DNA of 64,000 bases from Parietaria judaica (GCA_954871525.1 OX940869.1:23340001-23404000); one strand, 5' to 3'; positions 23,439 through 35,815 are shown, numbered from the stretch's first letter. Numbers and translations are program-made. The notes: generated by a model from the letters alone, not told the origin.

Positions 23439-24893
23439 ATGGCGACGCAAACATCGGAGACAATGACTCTGAAGCTCCTGATAGACTCGCGAGGCCAGAA
23501 AGTCCTCTTCGCCGAGGCAGGCAAGGACTTCGTAGACTTTCTGCTGACCCTCTTGTCTCTTCCCCTGGGGTCTGTGATCGGTCTCTTGTCGAGCACCGCC
23601 ATGGTCGGATCTCTCGGCGAGCTTCACGACAGCTTCTACAAACTGAGCCAGTCATACGTTCAGCCCAGCGTCAACAAGGACGTTCTCTTCAAGCCAACAT
23701 CGTCGATAAGAAGCTCTCCTTCGTCTAATATCCTCTCCATCACAAACGACACGTCTTCGGATGCTGCGAGATGTCCTAACTGTAATTATCCGAGAGGAGG
23801 ATTTGTGCAAACTACCCCAACCCCTTCGGAGGGCGGTTTTGTGAAAGGCGTGGTGACATACATGATCATGGACAATCTGGAAGTGTCACCCATGTCCGCC
23901 ATATCCAGCATCACGATGCTCAACAAGTTCAATGTCAAGGACGTCGGTGCTCTTCACGAGAAGACCGTTTCGGTTACCAGGACAAAGGTAACATGCTTAT
24001 CTCATTGGGTTTGTTTGAGTTTTGTATTTTCGTTTTGTGTTTGCATTTTTTTATTTTTTCAACTCATTATCTTATGTCTTATTTTCAAGAATAGAGATAG
24101 AAAAAGAAAGACTTAAATACATATATAAATAAGATAAGAGAGAAATCCCATAAAAAAAGAGGAATCATTAAAATATAGAAAGTTAGATAGTAGGTCCCAC
24201 TTTATTGAGAGAAAAGATAAGAACACATATTTAGTGTTTTTTGTTTTTATTGCAAAAATATAAAAGTAAAAAAAAGTGATTATGAAAATATTTTATTAAA
24301 ATGACGAAACAAACACGTTTTATTTATTTTCTATTTTTATAAAAAGAAAACGGAAAATCCTTTTGAAAACATAAACGAACGCTAAAGTCTTCGTTGACTC
24401 TTAAAAAACCTTCGACATATAAACCCACCACAGATGATAAAAGGTTCCTAAACAACAAGCCGCACACTGATAGATCGAGACCTAGGCTGAGTAAAATCTC
24501 TGAGATTACATGTTTCGTATGATTTTCTAGAATTTTCATTATATAAGACATATAAGTAGTTCAAAGTTTGATTTTCTTTTAGTTTATTATTAAAATTATT
24601 ATTAATATAGAAATATTATGAGTAAAAATCAGAGCTTTTCAACTCGGGGCCCTAAGCGCCGGCCATCTAGTTTCCTATTGCACGGACTTCTCTTGGAGAT
24701 CAATACAGCATACATTCAAACATTAGCATCTATTTAATTATGTATTTTTGTGTAGGGCTTGAAATTATTGAAGGCATCGTTCGAATCAAAATCGGTTCTC
24801 ACCAGCGTTTTCTTGGGAAATAAGAAACGAGTTTCCACGGCCAGCCCTGACTATAAGAGAGCAAGGCGAGTGCCTCGGGCCACCGAAATTTAA
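23439..24893 (+). CDS. DUF674 family protein, two exons, altered C-terminus
   Basis: Exon 1 is 23439-23987 (183 codons), with donor AAG|GTAACA. Exon 2 is 24756-24893 (acceptor TTTTTGTGTAG), phase 0, giving about 228 residues. The N-terminus (LKLLIDSRGQKVLFAEAGKDFVDFLL..., LGSVIGLL) and later NLEVSPMSAISS, KDVGALHEK and LKLLKASFESKSVLTSVFL are hallmarks of the plant DUF674 family, whose biochemical role is unknown. A CPNCNYP motif (about residues 111-117) could bind metal. Family members are often 220-500 residues with one or two repeats; this has one. After LGNKK the last about 20 codons come from a MITE-like insert (24839-24989), so the original ending is replaced. It may be functional or a young pseudogene. 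It is the only non-transposon gene in the window. Confidence 0.8.
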
Positions 24894-24989
24894 GAACCCA
24901 AATTTTATTAGATAAATTATTGTATACTTAATTAAAATATAAAAATATATTTTTAAATATTTTAGGGGTCCCTAAACTCATGGCTGGCC
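24839..24989. mobile_element. MITE-like insert (hAT-like ends) in the DUF674 last exon
   Basis: The segment begins GGCCAGCCCTGA and ends TCATGGCTGGCC, 12-base inverted ends with one mismatch. The interior (GGGGTCCC box, AT-rich core) resembles small hAT-type non-autonomous elements. A similar fragment, GGGGCCCTAAGCGCCGGCC, lies in the intron near 24648-24667. I could not find a clean 8-bp target duplication, so family and exact limits are uncertain. Confidence 0.45.
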
Positions 24990-25622
24990 TTGGGAGTTTG
25001 ATGATGCCATACGCATTAAGGCATCAGAACTTCTTTTTTTTTTTAGTATCCGTGTTTATGGAGAATCGGATTTTTATATTTGGTTTATGTTTTCTATTGT
25101 TCTTTTAATCAATCGTTGCTTTTAAATGCCATAGTTTAGTTTTTTTTTTTTTTAACACCTAATTAATCGATTACTTGTATCCAAGGCCTAAAATAATTTC
25201 TGTTCTCTACAAAAAAGTATTCATAACAAATCCAAATTGATTGGCTTTTCTTCGATTAATCTAGTCAGCATTTCTTAAATGTTAGTCATCTCCTGTGTTT
25301 TGACTCTTCCTGTTCATAGACTAGTTGGGAAAAAATTAGTTTGTGAGCCTAATCTCTAGATTCTTGAAGTTTAGTCATTGGCAAGATTTTAGAGTTGAAT
25401 TCAAATATTTTGAATATAGAATGAATCCAAAAAGGCTAACAAATTATTTGGATCAAGTCTCAAGTCCCCTTGTTTTACGCTCAATGTACAAATATTGTCG
25501 CATATAGATAAATGATGTTATACCTTATTGGGAGACGAAAATGAGGAATTTTTTCCAGCAACCGAGACCCTAAAGAAACCTCCAATGGTGTTTTGGGCTA
25601 CGTAGGTTGACTTTGATGTCTG
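24990..25622. other. Intergenic DNA
   Basis: AT-rich sequence between the MITE-like insert and the Copia LTR. No gene seen. Confidence 0.6.
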
Positions 25623-25762
25623 TGTAAAGATTGTGGAAAAATGTGGGAAAGTTAATTTCAATTCATGAATAATTGAGTATTTATATCATTAAAGTTAGAA
25701 ATAATAATAGCGGCAAAGGTATTATATTGTACAAGCTATCATAAACTATACAATATTCTACA
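25623..25762 (-). repeat. 3' LTR of the truncated Copia element
   Basis: 140-bp LTR bounded by TG and CA and adjacent to a polypurine tract. The 5' partner is absent because the element is truncated. Confidence 0.65.
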
Positions 25763-27384
25763 CTCCCCTCAAACTTGCTAGTATATGTTATATAACCTAA
25801 TCTTGGAACTAAGCTCATCGAATGAATGCCGTGGAAGAGCTTTAGTGAGGATGTTCGCAATCTAAAGCTTGGATGGAATGTAGCTCAAATCAAAAGTGCC
25901 ACAATTGACCTTTACTGAAATAAAATGTCTTATCAATATCAATATGTTTTGAATTAATAAAATGTTCGCAATCATTTAACATTTTGCTAGCCCTGGATTG
26001 ATCCATCCTTAGTTCGTTTAAGAGCCTCTCGATCCATATTCCCTCGCATATACCTAATGCGAGAGCACGATACTCGGATTCGACACTACTCCAGCAGAGA
26101 ACCGATTGATTCTTGCTTTTCCAAGTAACAATGTTTACCCAAACATATGAGCAAATACCCTGAGGTTGATCTTCGGTCGATGGCTTCTCCAGCCCAACTA
26201 GCATCGGTGAAGATCTTGATCTCACGAGACTCTGATTTTTGAAATAATAAGTCATGACCAGTAGTAGAATTCAAGTACCTTAAGATTCGGTTCACGGCTT
26301 CCAAATGATCCTCGTCCGGGTTGTTCATCTGCTGGCTTACAACGCTGAAATAGTAGGCGATGTCAAGACGGGTGTGAGATAGGTAGATGAGTTTGCCGAC
26401 AAGTCTTTAATATCTCCCTTCGTAGACAGGAACGCTTTTGGTGCAGTGAGAAAAATCTTATTCAAATCCATTGGAGTATCAACCGGCTTGCACCCAAGAA
26501 GGCCGGTTTCTTGGAATAAGCCAAGTACATAGTTCCATTGGGAAATAGAAACGCCTTTGTCTGATCTTGCTACATCCATACCCAAGAAGTATCTTATGTT
26601 GGGAATCACGTCTCGGATTCCGTGTAAATTATCACGAATTGTACCTCCGAACCGTCCGGGTAACATTTATAATTTTAAATTATTTTAAAGCGGAAAAACT
26701 TGTTATCCGTTCAACGGTCCGGATATCGGATAATAACCATATAACAAGATCTGATAAATATTATGTAATTTAATATTCATAAATCATTATTAATAATCTA
26801 GTCATCATAGGAAATAAATAGAAAGCAGTAAATGGTTGCATTTATTAACCCAATGCATAAGGCTGTACCTCTAATGACGACTTCTGGCTGCGCGTTCTGA
26901 ATCGGGCAGGGCTCCGCCGGAGCTGAGGGAAACTCCCGTGATATTCCGGGATATTCTCCTGGATTCCTCGTACCGAAGCGTGGGCTTCGCCGGCAGGACT
27001 CCGTCGCAAAATTTAAACTGATGGTTCTTTTAAAGCTTACGGAGAACTAAGTCTCTTAAGCCGAACCAGAAAGAGAGATTAGAGAGAAAATTAGCAGACC
27101 CTGAGGGAGAGGGAGAGTTCGAATTTTTCTCTGGGGAGAGGTGTGAAAATTGTGTAGAATGAGCCTCCTATTTATAGGCTCAGACTGTAACCGAATTAGA
27201 GAAATTCCCTCCCCTAAAATTCGAATTCTCAATTAAATATAATTAATTATTTTAATCCAATGGTCTAGATTTAATCTTATCTAAATCCAATGGATATAAT
27301 TAATTAAGGATTTAATTAAATAAGAAAGATTTGGATAAAATCAAAAATCCAATCTTATCTTCTTATCTTTATAAAATTCGAATT

Positions 27385-27415
<31 letters not shown>

Positions 27416-30400
27416 ATGTTTAATTTAGAATTCTAATTATCTAGATCCAACGGTTGAGATAAATCTTTAAACCGATCTAATAGACCAAATTAGTTTAGGA
27501 TAAAATCAAATATTAAAAGATTTAATAAAAACAAAATTCGTTTTTATCCAAATTTATAATTCGAAAATAATATATGATATATATAATTAATTAATTTCTA
27601 ATCCGACGGTAAAGATTAAATCTTAGACCGATCTAACGAATATAATTAATTAACCAAATTCAAAAATCAAAACTTGGTCACCAAGTTATTAATTTTGAAT
27701 ATAGCAATATCCTAATCCAACGGTTGATATTCAATCATAACCGATCCAATGGATTAAATTGATTTTAGGTTTTTTCTCAAATACCAAAACATTCGGTATT
27801 TTTGCCGCAACTATGAAAAGACCAAAGTCTATCCATTCGAATGCATATGGTTCCACGTTCCATGGCATAATTCGATTTCTACACATGTAATATATATAAA
27901 AATATATTATTTACATATTAATATAAATCTATTAATTATTTATTAATTATTAATAATATATTAATAATTAAATTCGAATAATCAAATTATATTAATATTC
28001 TCTGATCTCAATATCACACATTCAAATGTCATGGTGACACACCATCATTTAAATTCGTGACATGTGATTTAATTTCATAGTTTACCGAAACGATCAAAAA
28101 CTTAGAAATTCTCTAAATAAAAAACCGTACGTCGAAACGACTCGTTTCCAAAAGAAAAATTTCTTAGAATTTAATTTCCAACAACTTTCATGTTGACAGA
28201 AAATCCAAATTCCACTTTATTTTGTCAGTTAATTATAGTTACCAAGATATGGTACTTTTGCCACGCTACTGATAAAACTATCAGATGTCTATCACAGACT
28301 TCAGTTTTATGAGTCTTACCAAATGATCTTAAAAAAATTTCAAGTGTTTTTATCACGTACGTATCATCCGTTACGGAGCTATCCTGGGGACCATGGACCC
28401 GTATCACTTAAGCTCCAACGAACTACTAGGGTGTTCGTCAAACCTCGGTGTTATTCCATTATAAACCTGAGGCTGCACTCTTTAGTGATACAGTATATAT
28501 TATTCCCTTAAAAACAACAGGGTGTCATTGATACAATCAAATTCGGGTTATTGATCTTTCACTTGATGATCCACACACGAGCAGGCGGTTTCTACCGTTA
28601 GGCCCCTCATTGCATTTTCATCCTTGACTCAGTCAGTAATATTATGAGTAACCCACTTATGGTTTCGATTCATAAGTTGTGCACGGGTACCTCTCACTTC
28701 TCACCACCGACAATCAAGGGAATCATCATGACTCTGTTGACCATCATGTTCCCAAAATAATAGTGTTGGGAACAACGGTAATATATTGTGTTCTTTAACG
28801 GTTAAATCAAAGAACAATCAAGCCAGCAGCTCGGACTCAAGATCACTCAGGACTTAGATCGAATATCCATTTGATCATCTACTAGTGACTCAACTCTAAG
28901 TTATCTGTGACGGTCTTATATGATAACTTCCGGAGTTTAAGTCAGGTCCAGTCCAGTATGAAGACACTTCATACTTAATGCACTTCTAGTGAGTGTGACA
29001 CACATAAAATCCAGAATAGGATTGTCACTTAGTCACATTAATGACCTTATACGATTAATGGGCTCCCACCCAGTTAATCAGGTCACAGACATTTTAAGTT
29101 CATTTATTATGATTATTAATTCTTCCTCACATTGACTTTGTTGTGATAATAATACATAATTGCATCATTTATGAACTAAGAATCAAACATTCTATTGTAC
29201 TCTGCCAGAAACTATAACAAGATTATCATAATAAGCGTCATCTTTATTCAACGACTTGTCATAATCTTTTACAAATGGATAAAATATCTTGTTTAAGGAC
29301 ACACATGTCCAACATCTTAAAGTTTTGAGATCCTTCATTTCAAACTATGTTCCGAGTACTTGCTTTAGTCTGACGAGTTCCTCCGAGTCATCACCGGTCA
29401 AGATAATATCGTCAGCATACACAATGAGGATTGCAATATTTCCATTATTGTTGTTCTGTTTGACAAAAATGTGATGGCTTTGGTGAATTTCTTGAACCAA
29501 GCACGAGGATATTATTTTAAGTCTTACAACAACTACTTCAATTCGCAGACTAAGTGACGATTGGAGTCTTGTTCAAGTCCCGGGGGCATATTCATATAGA
29601 CTTCCTCTTCAAGGTCACCATGAGGAATGCGTTCTTTACATCAAGTTGGAATAAAGGCCTATCTAAATTAAGGGGAAGGGAAATGAGTACACATATCGTA
29701 TTTAGTTTGACCACCGGGGCAAAAGTCTTTTGATAGTTGATTTCTTGAGATTGAGTGAAGCTCTTCGCGACAAGTCTAGCCTTGAATCTGTCGATACTCC
29801 AATCGACTTGTACTTGACAGCAGAGACCCATTTACACCCAATAGGGCGTCTTCCACTTGGTTATTTAGTAAGACTCTAACTGTCGTTGCTATCCAATTCT
29901 CTAATTTCTTCTTTAACCACACGTTTTCAAGCGGGAATATGAAGTGCTTCGTGAATAGATCTAGGGACCTTGGTGTTGTCAAGATTAGTGATGAAGGCCC
30001 TGTATGATGGTGCAATTTGTTATAGGCAAAATATCATTCAATGGGATATTCAGTGTTCCCAAGAATAGGTTTTTTACAAATTTCATTCCGGAGAGCAATA
30101 GGGAGATCTGAATCATCAACCAGGGGTTCAAGAGTTTTGTACCTGATGGATTAGTCGAAGTAGAGGGTGTCGGATCCAGATCTTGGCCAATTTGACAATG
30201 CGTGGAGCTCTCTATATGTTCAATAGATAGAGATGAGCTAGAAGGTGAGTGTGATATTTTCGACAGTCGGAAGTGAAATGGACGTCGAAGGAATTTCATA
30301 TATTGGACTTTGGAATGTCTACAATCGAAAATGGAGTGAACGTCGATGGAATGTCAAATGGTTGAGAAGATGAGGGATTTCGAAATGAGTGTCTTGATTG

Positions 30401-30501
30401 ACTTCCCAAATTTGAGATTCCCATGAGCTCTCCCCCTTAATGTCGGATTTGGGGAAGAAAGAATCGTGCTCGAAGAAAGTGACATTGATTGAGTAATACA
30501 T
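25763..30501 (-). pseudogene. Copia pol remnant (integrase tail, RT, RNase H)
   Basis: Pieces in order on the minus strand are: an integrase C-terminal/linker tract (30501-29985), RVT_2-type RT start with RFKARLVAKSFTQ and LDVKNAFL (about 29831-29592), YADDIILTGDD (about 29430-29400), then after the solo LTR YFLGMDVARS (about 26596-26565), TPMDLN, RYLNSTTGHDLLF, FTDASWAG and SSVESEYRAL (to about 25890). The tail matching copia TKALPRHSF follows before the polypurine tract. Multiple stops and frameshifts make it non-functional. The LTR lies exactly between DLKTL and YFLGMD. Confidence 0.85.
26597..29314 (-). mobile_element. 2.7-kb solo Copia LTR
   Basis: The segment begins TGTTGGGA on the plus strand at 26597 and ends CCAACA at 29314. 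It is flanked by target duplication TCTTA (26592-26596 and 29315-29319). Minus-strand orientation is shown by its match to the LTR at 57553-60282, which has a PBS after it; both begin TGTTGGACATGTG and end TCCCAACA. A TATA box (CTATAAATAG on the minus strand) lies at about 27170-27179. No coding sequence is present. It is 2718 bp against 2730 bp in the related LTR. Confidence 0.9.
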
Positions 30502-30579
30502 GGAACGAGTAGTAGGAAAATAACATTTTTACCCTTTTTTATGAGAAATATAACGCTGAAAGCTTGTCGCTGTTAGCAG

Positions 30580-30993
30580 AGTTGCTGTAGGTTTGAGCGT
30601 GCTGGGTTTCATCTCCCAGGTTGTCATGCGGCTGGTGCCTCCTCTCCGGTCTCCATTCCCTCCTCAGCTCATGCTGCCCATGCCAGAGGCACTGCTCTGA
30701 TTGGCTCCTCCGAGGACGTCCCCGCTGAGAATATGGTCTTCGAGGCTGAAGAGACCCTGGAGGAAGGAGTAGGGAGTGATGCGGCCAAGGACAAGGTTGA
30801 TGGTGAGGAGGAGGCAGACCGAGAAGACAACGTGCGCGATGAAGATATTGAGAAAGAAAAGGATGTTTACTTTCGCTCTTTCTATTTTTTTTTTTGTTTC
30901 GGGGCGTTCGTGCCCCATGTTTCTTTTGTCAAGGACATTTGGCCATTTTTGGTTGGGAGTCAAACCTGGGCATTTATTTTCTGTAATGCTTGA
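30580..30993 (+). pseudogene. Acidic open frame, possible tail of a Tat antisense gene
   Basis: This plus-strand frame is opposite to the pol sense of the surrounding Tat fragment. It is open from about 30580, has an ATG at 30733, and encodes an acidic Glu/Asp-rich stretch (30733-30860) followed by a hydrophobic tail that probably reflects non-coding sequence. Position and orientation match the antisense gene of the complete Tat element, so it may be a remnant of that gene's 3' part. I recognise no domain and homology is unproven. Confidence 0.3.
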
Positions 30994-31717
30994 ATTTCCA
31001 CCTCGCTTGTTTGAGGTATACTTTTGCAGTTGGTAGTCTAACGTTTTTCCCTTTTGCCGGGCCTTTGTGCTGTAAATAATATCCTAGCTTTCCTCCGTTA
31101 CTTATGTGTTGACTTTGTTTGATCTTGTTACACCTCGTATGATTGCCGTATTTCGACTCTACTTTGTTCACCCTTGTTGTATGTTGGTTTATGTGTACCG
31201 AATGAGCTGACCTTTCGGCGAGATGTTTTCTTTCTAACTGGTTCTTCTCGGAGGTAAGTTAGACTCGCACTAGATTGATATCGAATCCTGCCTTGGGGTT
31301 GGGGTTTGTATTTCTAGGAAAAATGGGTTATCATTTCGGCAAGTTGTTACTGAGTGCTTCAATGAGCACTTCGTACTTATCATTGCGCGGTAAAGTTTCT
31401 AAAAACAAGGTGGTTTCTGAGAGCATAGGTGCTAAGCCTATGCCCCCCCCTTCCTTTTTTTACGAAAGGGTAACAACAATGAAGTGAAGGTTGCTTGGTC
31501 AAGGTATTACGTCTCGTGTGACCTTGGGCAGTTTAGGAAAATATAGGATTAGGGGCTGTGTTCTCGTGTGACCTACGTACCCATGTTTGCTGGGATCAAG
31601 CCACTATGTAGTTCCAGGGGGTACCCCCCTCTAGGAGTAATACCTTTTGAGATGTTGGGTGTTCCAACTTCGGAGGACTTTTAGCCTTTTCGAATTCATT
31701 AGCCTATATACGTCGGG
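30994..31717 (-). other. Non-coding 3' region of the Tat fragment
   Basis: Sequence between integrase and the acidic frame. It corresponds in place to the untranslated region plus tandem array of the complete element, but no array is present. No gene seen. Confidence 0.5.
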
Positions 31718-33615
31718 TCATACTATCTCGGACACTATGTAGGGTCCTTCCCAGTTTATCCCAAGTTTTTCGGCATTTATTTCCGCCGTGTTTTGAAATA
31801 CTTTGCGTAGTACTAGGTCTCCTACTTTGAAGGATCGTGGCCGGAATTTTTCATTGTAGTATCTTGCGATTACCCTTTGGTAATTTTTGATCCTGCAAAG
31901 TGCGCGGTCTTTTCGTTCTTCGATGTAGTCGAGCTCGTTGAGCAGTATTTTGTTATTCTCTTCCGGTTTTTCTGGGAAATATTCTCTTCGCAGACTTAGT
32001 GACTTGGCTTCCGCCGGAACCATTGCTTCTATTCCGTGGACTAGCGCGAAAGGTGTTTCGCCGGTTGCTCTCCGAGGTGTGGTTCGGTATGCCTACAGTA
32101 TCCCAAGGAACTATTCCGACCATCTTCCTTTCTTGACGTCCAGTCTTTTCTTGATCCCGTCGATGATGGTTCTGTTTGCCACCTCGGAGTGTCCGTTGCC
32201 TAGTGGGTACCTCGGTGACGAGGTATTTAAGGATATCCCTAGGCCTACGCAGAAGTTTTTGAACCTGTTCGAGATGAATTGTGGACCGTTGTCTGCTATG
32301 ATCTCTTTGGGGAGACCAAATCTACAGATGATGTCTTTCCATACGAATTTCTCCACATCAATGTCCTTGATGAGGATGTATGCTTTTGCTTCTACCCACT
32401 TCGTGAAGTAGTTGGTGGCGATCAGGAGGAACTTCGTTAAGCCTTTGGCAGCCGGCATGGGTCCTACGATGTCCATTGACCACTTCATGAAGGGGTAGGG
32501 AACTGTGATAGAGGAGAGCTTTAAGGCCGGTTGCTTGATTGTGGGAGCATGCTTTTGGCATGCATCGCATTTCCTAACGTAGGATTCACTGTCTTCTAAC
32601 ATTGTTGGCCAGAATAGGCCTTGGCGTTTCACTTTGTTTGCGAGCGACCTACCCCCGGAGTGGTTCCCATATGTTCCTTCGTGTACCTCACGAAGTGCAT
32701 TTACTGCTTCTTCTTTCCCGAGGCATTTCAGGTATGGTCCTCTAAAGCTCCGTTTGTACAGTGATTCTTCAATCATGCAGAATCTCGAGCTCGTAGCTTT
32801 TATTTTTCTAGCTTCTTGGCAATCTCGAGGTACTTCTATATCTCGGACGTACTTTACTATAGGGGTTCTCCAGTCGTCATCTTGGAGCTCAATGATGTTT
32901 ATGCTGAGATCGATGCTTGGTGCGTCTATGGATTCTACCGGGATAGCTTGGGCATTTTCACTTCGTGGAATTTGGATGACTTCGACCTCGTTAAATGAGC
33001 CTATCAGCCTTTTGATGACCTTTAGATAGGCGTTCATTCTTGGCTCTTTAGCCTCATATTCTCCCGTTATTTGGCTTGTCACGAGCTTTAAGTCGGAGTG
33101 AGCTTTTACTTGTGCTGTCCCGACAGCTCTTGCGAGTTTTAAGCCGGCTATGAGTGCTTCGTATTCTGCCTCGTTATTTGAGGATTTGAATTTTAATCAA
33201 AACGATTGCTCTATCACCCTGCCACTTGGTGATACGAGGTGGATTCTTGCCCCCGATCCTTCTTGGTTTGATGATCCATCCACTTTTGGGATCCACACTT
33301 CGTCCAAGGTTTTTCCTTCAGGATTATCCGCGGGCAATTCCACTAGGAAGTAGGCGAGGACTTGTGATTTAGCACACGTCCGCACCTTGTATTCTACGTC
33401 GAGTTTGCTTAATTCGACAGCCCACTTCTTCAGCCTTCCGGATTGGTTTGGACTATACAGTACGGTTCTTAGTGGCTACAGGGTCATCACTACGATCGTG
33501 TGAGCTTGGAAATATGGTCTGAATTTCCTTGTTGACGTTATGAGTGCCAGTGCAAGTTTCTCTAGTGCGGGATATCGTGTTTCGGCATCCTCTAGGGATT
33601 TTCTTGTGTAGAATT
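31718..33615 (-). pseudogene. Tat RNase H-integrase remnant
   Basis: One register on the minus strand runs from the RT/RNase H junction (LEDAETRYPALEKLAL) through RNase H (WIPKVDGSSN, NNEAEYEALIAGL) and integrase: HHCC finger about 32690-32540, MDIVGPMP near 32470, ADNGPQF near 32295, then GHSEVANR and a C-terminal domain to 31718. In-frame stops occur at about 33476, 33196 and 32110 without frameshift. It has Gln codons where the complete element has TAA 10755 and TAG 11694. Confidence 0.85.
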
Positions 33616-35050
33616 TTGGTCCTTTCGAAAGAAACCCTTTACGCTTAGCCTTTTTCGCGGGAATTTGACCTTCATCAAGTTGCACATCAACCGGCGCTAC
33701 GGGAGTAAACGGTGGCCTTCCCGGGGTTTGCACATCACAAGGCTCGTTACTCCTTAGACTCGGTCTTTTCGAAATAAAATCTTTTCCCTTAGCCTTTGTT
33801 GCGGGAGTACGATCGTCATCAAAATTCAATTCAATCGGTGCTAAAGGATCAAGAGGTTGACTTACCGGACTATGCGCATCAAGTGGTTCATTACTACCTT
33901 GAAGATTTCTTGAAGATGATCCTTGGATCATTTCTTCCACTTTAGCCTTCCATTCCTCGAAAGCCGCATCTCTCGCTTCCGACTTGACTTTCATATCTAT
34001 AATTTCGGCTAGGAGACTTTGAACGAGGGGATTCGTTGAGTCTTTGGCTTGTTTGTAACATGCTCGCTTTGAGACGTATTTGGATTGTCCCCGAACTCGT
34101 CCGGGATTTTCTTTCTTCCCCAAAGCTCTTGTCAAAATATCGTCTTCCTCATCGTCGTCCACCACTTGAGTGGTACATTCAATCTAATAACAAAATGAAT
34201 TATTACAAATATTTAAGTCAATAATATACAAATAACATCAAGATAATTTATATATAACTATATAACATAAACTCATTGCACTTACTATTTTATTCACAAT
34301 AGGCTCTAGATTTGGATCCTTTAATAAACCATCCTCATTATGCCTCATTTCGATCCAAAGTTCCGAATTTGTCGCCCATACGCCATTTTGTTCATACTAC
34401 GAAACAAAAGAAAATGTTATTCAATTATAGACAATAGATTAAATTTAAAATATAAAATTAAAACTCTTACTAGCATTTGATCGAGCTTCCGATATCCGTT
34501 TCGACCCGATCTAGAGGGGTACTCAACGAGAGCCCTATTAGCTTTGTTTTGATCCGAGACCTCTTTGAACTCATCACTTAATCTAATATAAACAAACTCC
34601 TTCCAATGTTCGTCCGTGATGCTCGTGTAATACTTCTTAACAATATCCGGTCGCTCGAAGATTCTTTTATCATTCGGATCTTTCTTGAATAGGGTAGAGA
34701 GATCATACCGGAAGTATCTTGCCGATTCCCCGGCACTAGATAAACACATACGCTTGTACTCGTCCGGAATAACAAATGCTTGTTGGATTTCATTCCATAT
34801 CCGTTGTTTCACCTTTTTTAAACTCTTCATTCTCCAATCACATATAGTTATTGGAACAAATTCCCGAGCAAGAACACCAATCCAACTAGCTAAAAGATCA
34901 CCATCTCTTCCATCCGGTTGTTTTTTCCCATCAAATCTCATAAGTATTTTTTTCTCCTTATGCTTTAAGATAGTGATTCTTTTCATGAGATTCACTTTTC
35001 TTTTTCCTTCTCCTTTAAGTTTTCTTCTACATTTTGCTACTTCATCAACT
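33615..35050 (-). pseudogene. En/Spm-type transposase accessory gene (Transposase_24-like), truncated
   Basis: A multi-exon minus-strand gene. One exon runs from about 35050 to 34471 and includes DEHWKEFVYIRLSDEFKEVS and RALVEYPSRSGRNGYRKL, typical of the plant Ptta/En/Spm family. Further exons are 34396-34286 (37 codons) and 34183 onward. Introns 34470-34397 (GTAAGA...TTCGTAG) and 34285-34184 (GTAAGT...TTATTAG) are canonical and keep frame. The last exon has two about 46-residue repeats (SNEP...KGKDFISKRPS / SNEP...KRKGFLSKGPK) and then passes straight into gypsy RNase H near 33615, so the true end is lost. The start exon is uncertain; a short acidic frame at 35250-35149 may precede it. Such proteins bind subterminal repeats. 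Confidence 0.7.
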
Positions 35051-35154
35051 TTGTTAAGAACCAGAAACAATTAAAGTAATAAATTATCAATTTTAAATAC
35101 TAGGTAGATTCAATGAATTACAAGACCTTAAACAAAATAACAATACTACTAATC

Positions 35155-35815
35155 GGGCGTAGTTTCTTCTTCATCGGATGATGACGTTTCTTCTCGATCA
35201 GTTGATGGCCTAGTTACTTCTCGCTCCGACATATTGACGTAGTAGCTAGCTTTCCTAAATATATATTTGACTCGTTTCCAAAAATTCATAAACATCAAAT
35301 AACTCAAGACAACAAATACTTCATGGCAAACATTCAAGACAATAAAAGCATAAAAACATTTCATGGCAAACATTAACAAAATGCAATACATATGTAATAT
35401 TGATTAGGGATAGGATTCTAACCTTGTTAGAATCAATAACTCGGAGTTAGGGCACGGGGTAGGACTTAGCTTGTTGAAGGAACAAAATGAAGCACACCTC
35501 AACGGAGTTAGGGCACGGGAGTTAAGACACGGTAATGGCGACGTCGGCGTCAGCGGCGGAGCACGGCGGCAGAGCACGGCGATGGCGATATGATGGGAGA
35601 AAATAGAAGAGAGAAAGAGAGAAGAGAGGAAAAGAGGAAGAGAGAAGAGAGAAGAGAAGGAGAAGGAGGAAAAGGAAAAGGAGGGAAAGAATAGGGCTGA
35701 AATATGAGAGAGATGGAGGGAAATGAGGTTAAAATCGAATAAAAAATTTCAAAAATGGCTTTGGACGATGGAAAAACGTAACTGTTGTCTGAAAATCCCG
35801 ATACATGCCGCGGCC
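35155..35815. other. Spacer with a purine-rich tract inside the CACTA element
   Basis: No gene. A long GA-rich run lies at about 35590-35710 and the first GCCGCGGC motifs appear at about 35805. Open frames here are low-complexity. Confidence 0.55.

Larger units (their letters stand above)
25623..30510 (-). mobile_element. Truncated short-LTR Copia element, split by a solo LTR
   Basis: On the minus strand the element runs from a truncated 5' side near 30510 through the end of integrase, RT and RNase H to a 3' LTR at 25762-25623. The 140-bp LTR starts TGTAGAATATTG and ends CTTTACA, preceded by the polypurine tract TTTGAGGGGAG (about 25763-25773). LTRs this short suggest a lineage such as Ale/Retrofit (inference). 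Gag and most of integrase are missing. The solo LTR at 26597-29314 has split the RT gene. Confidence 0.8.
30530..33615 (-). mobile_element. Fragment of a second Tat-lineage gypsy element
   Basis: Minus-strand RNase H and integrase sequence (33615-31718) closely resembles the complete element at 5219-17930. About 1.2 kb of downstream sequence extends to about 30530. No LTR or PBS was found, and both sides are truncated: RT is cut at the junction with the CACTA element near 33615, and the far side joins the truncated Copia. Confidence 0.75.

Noticed and set aside
28225..28511. Short open frames inside the solo LTR
   Set aside because: LTR sequence is shared with the non-coding LTR at 57553-60282 and the frames are not conserved there.
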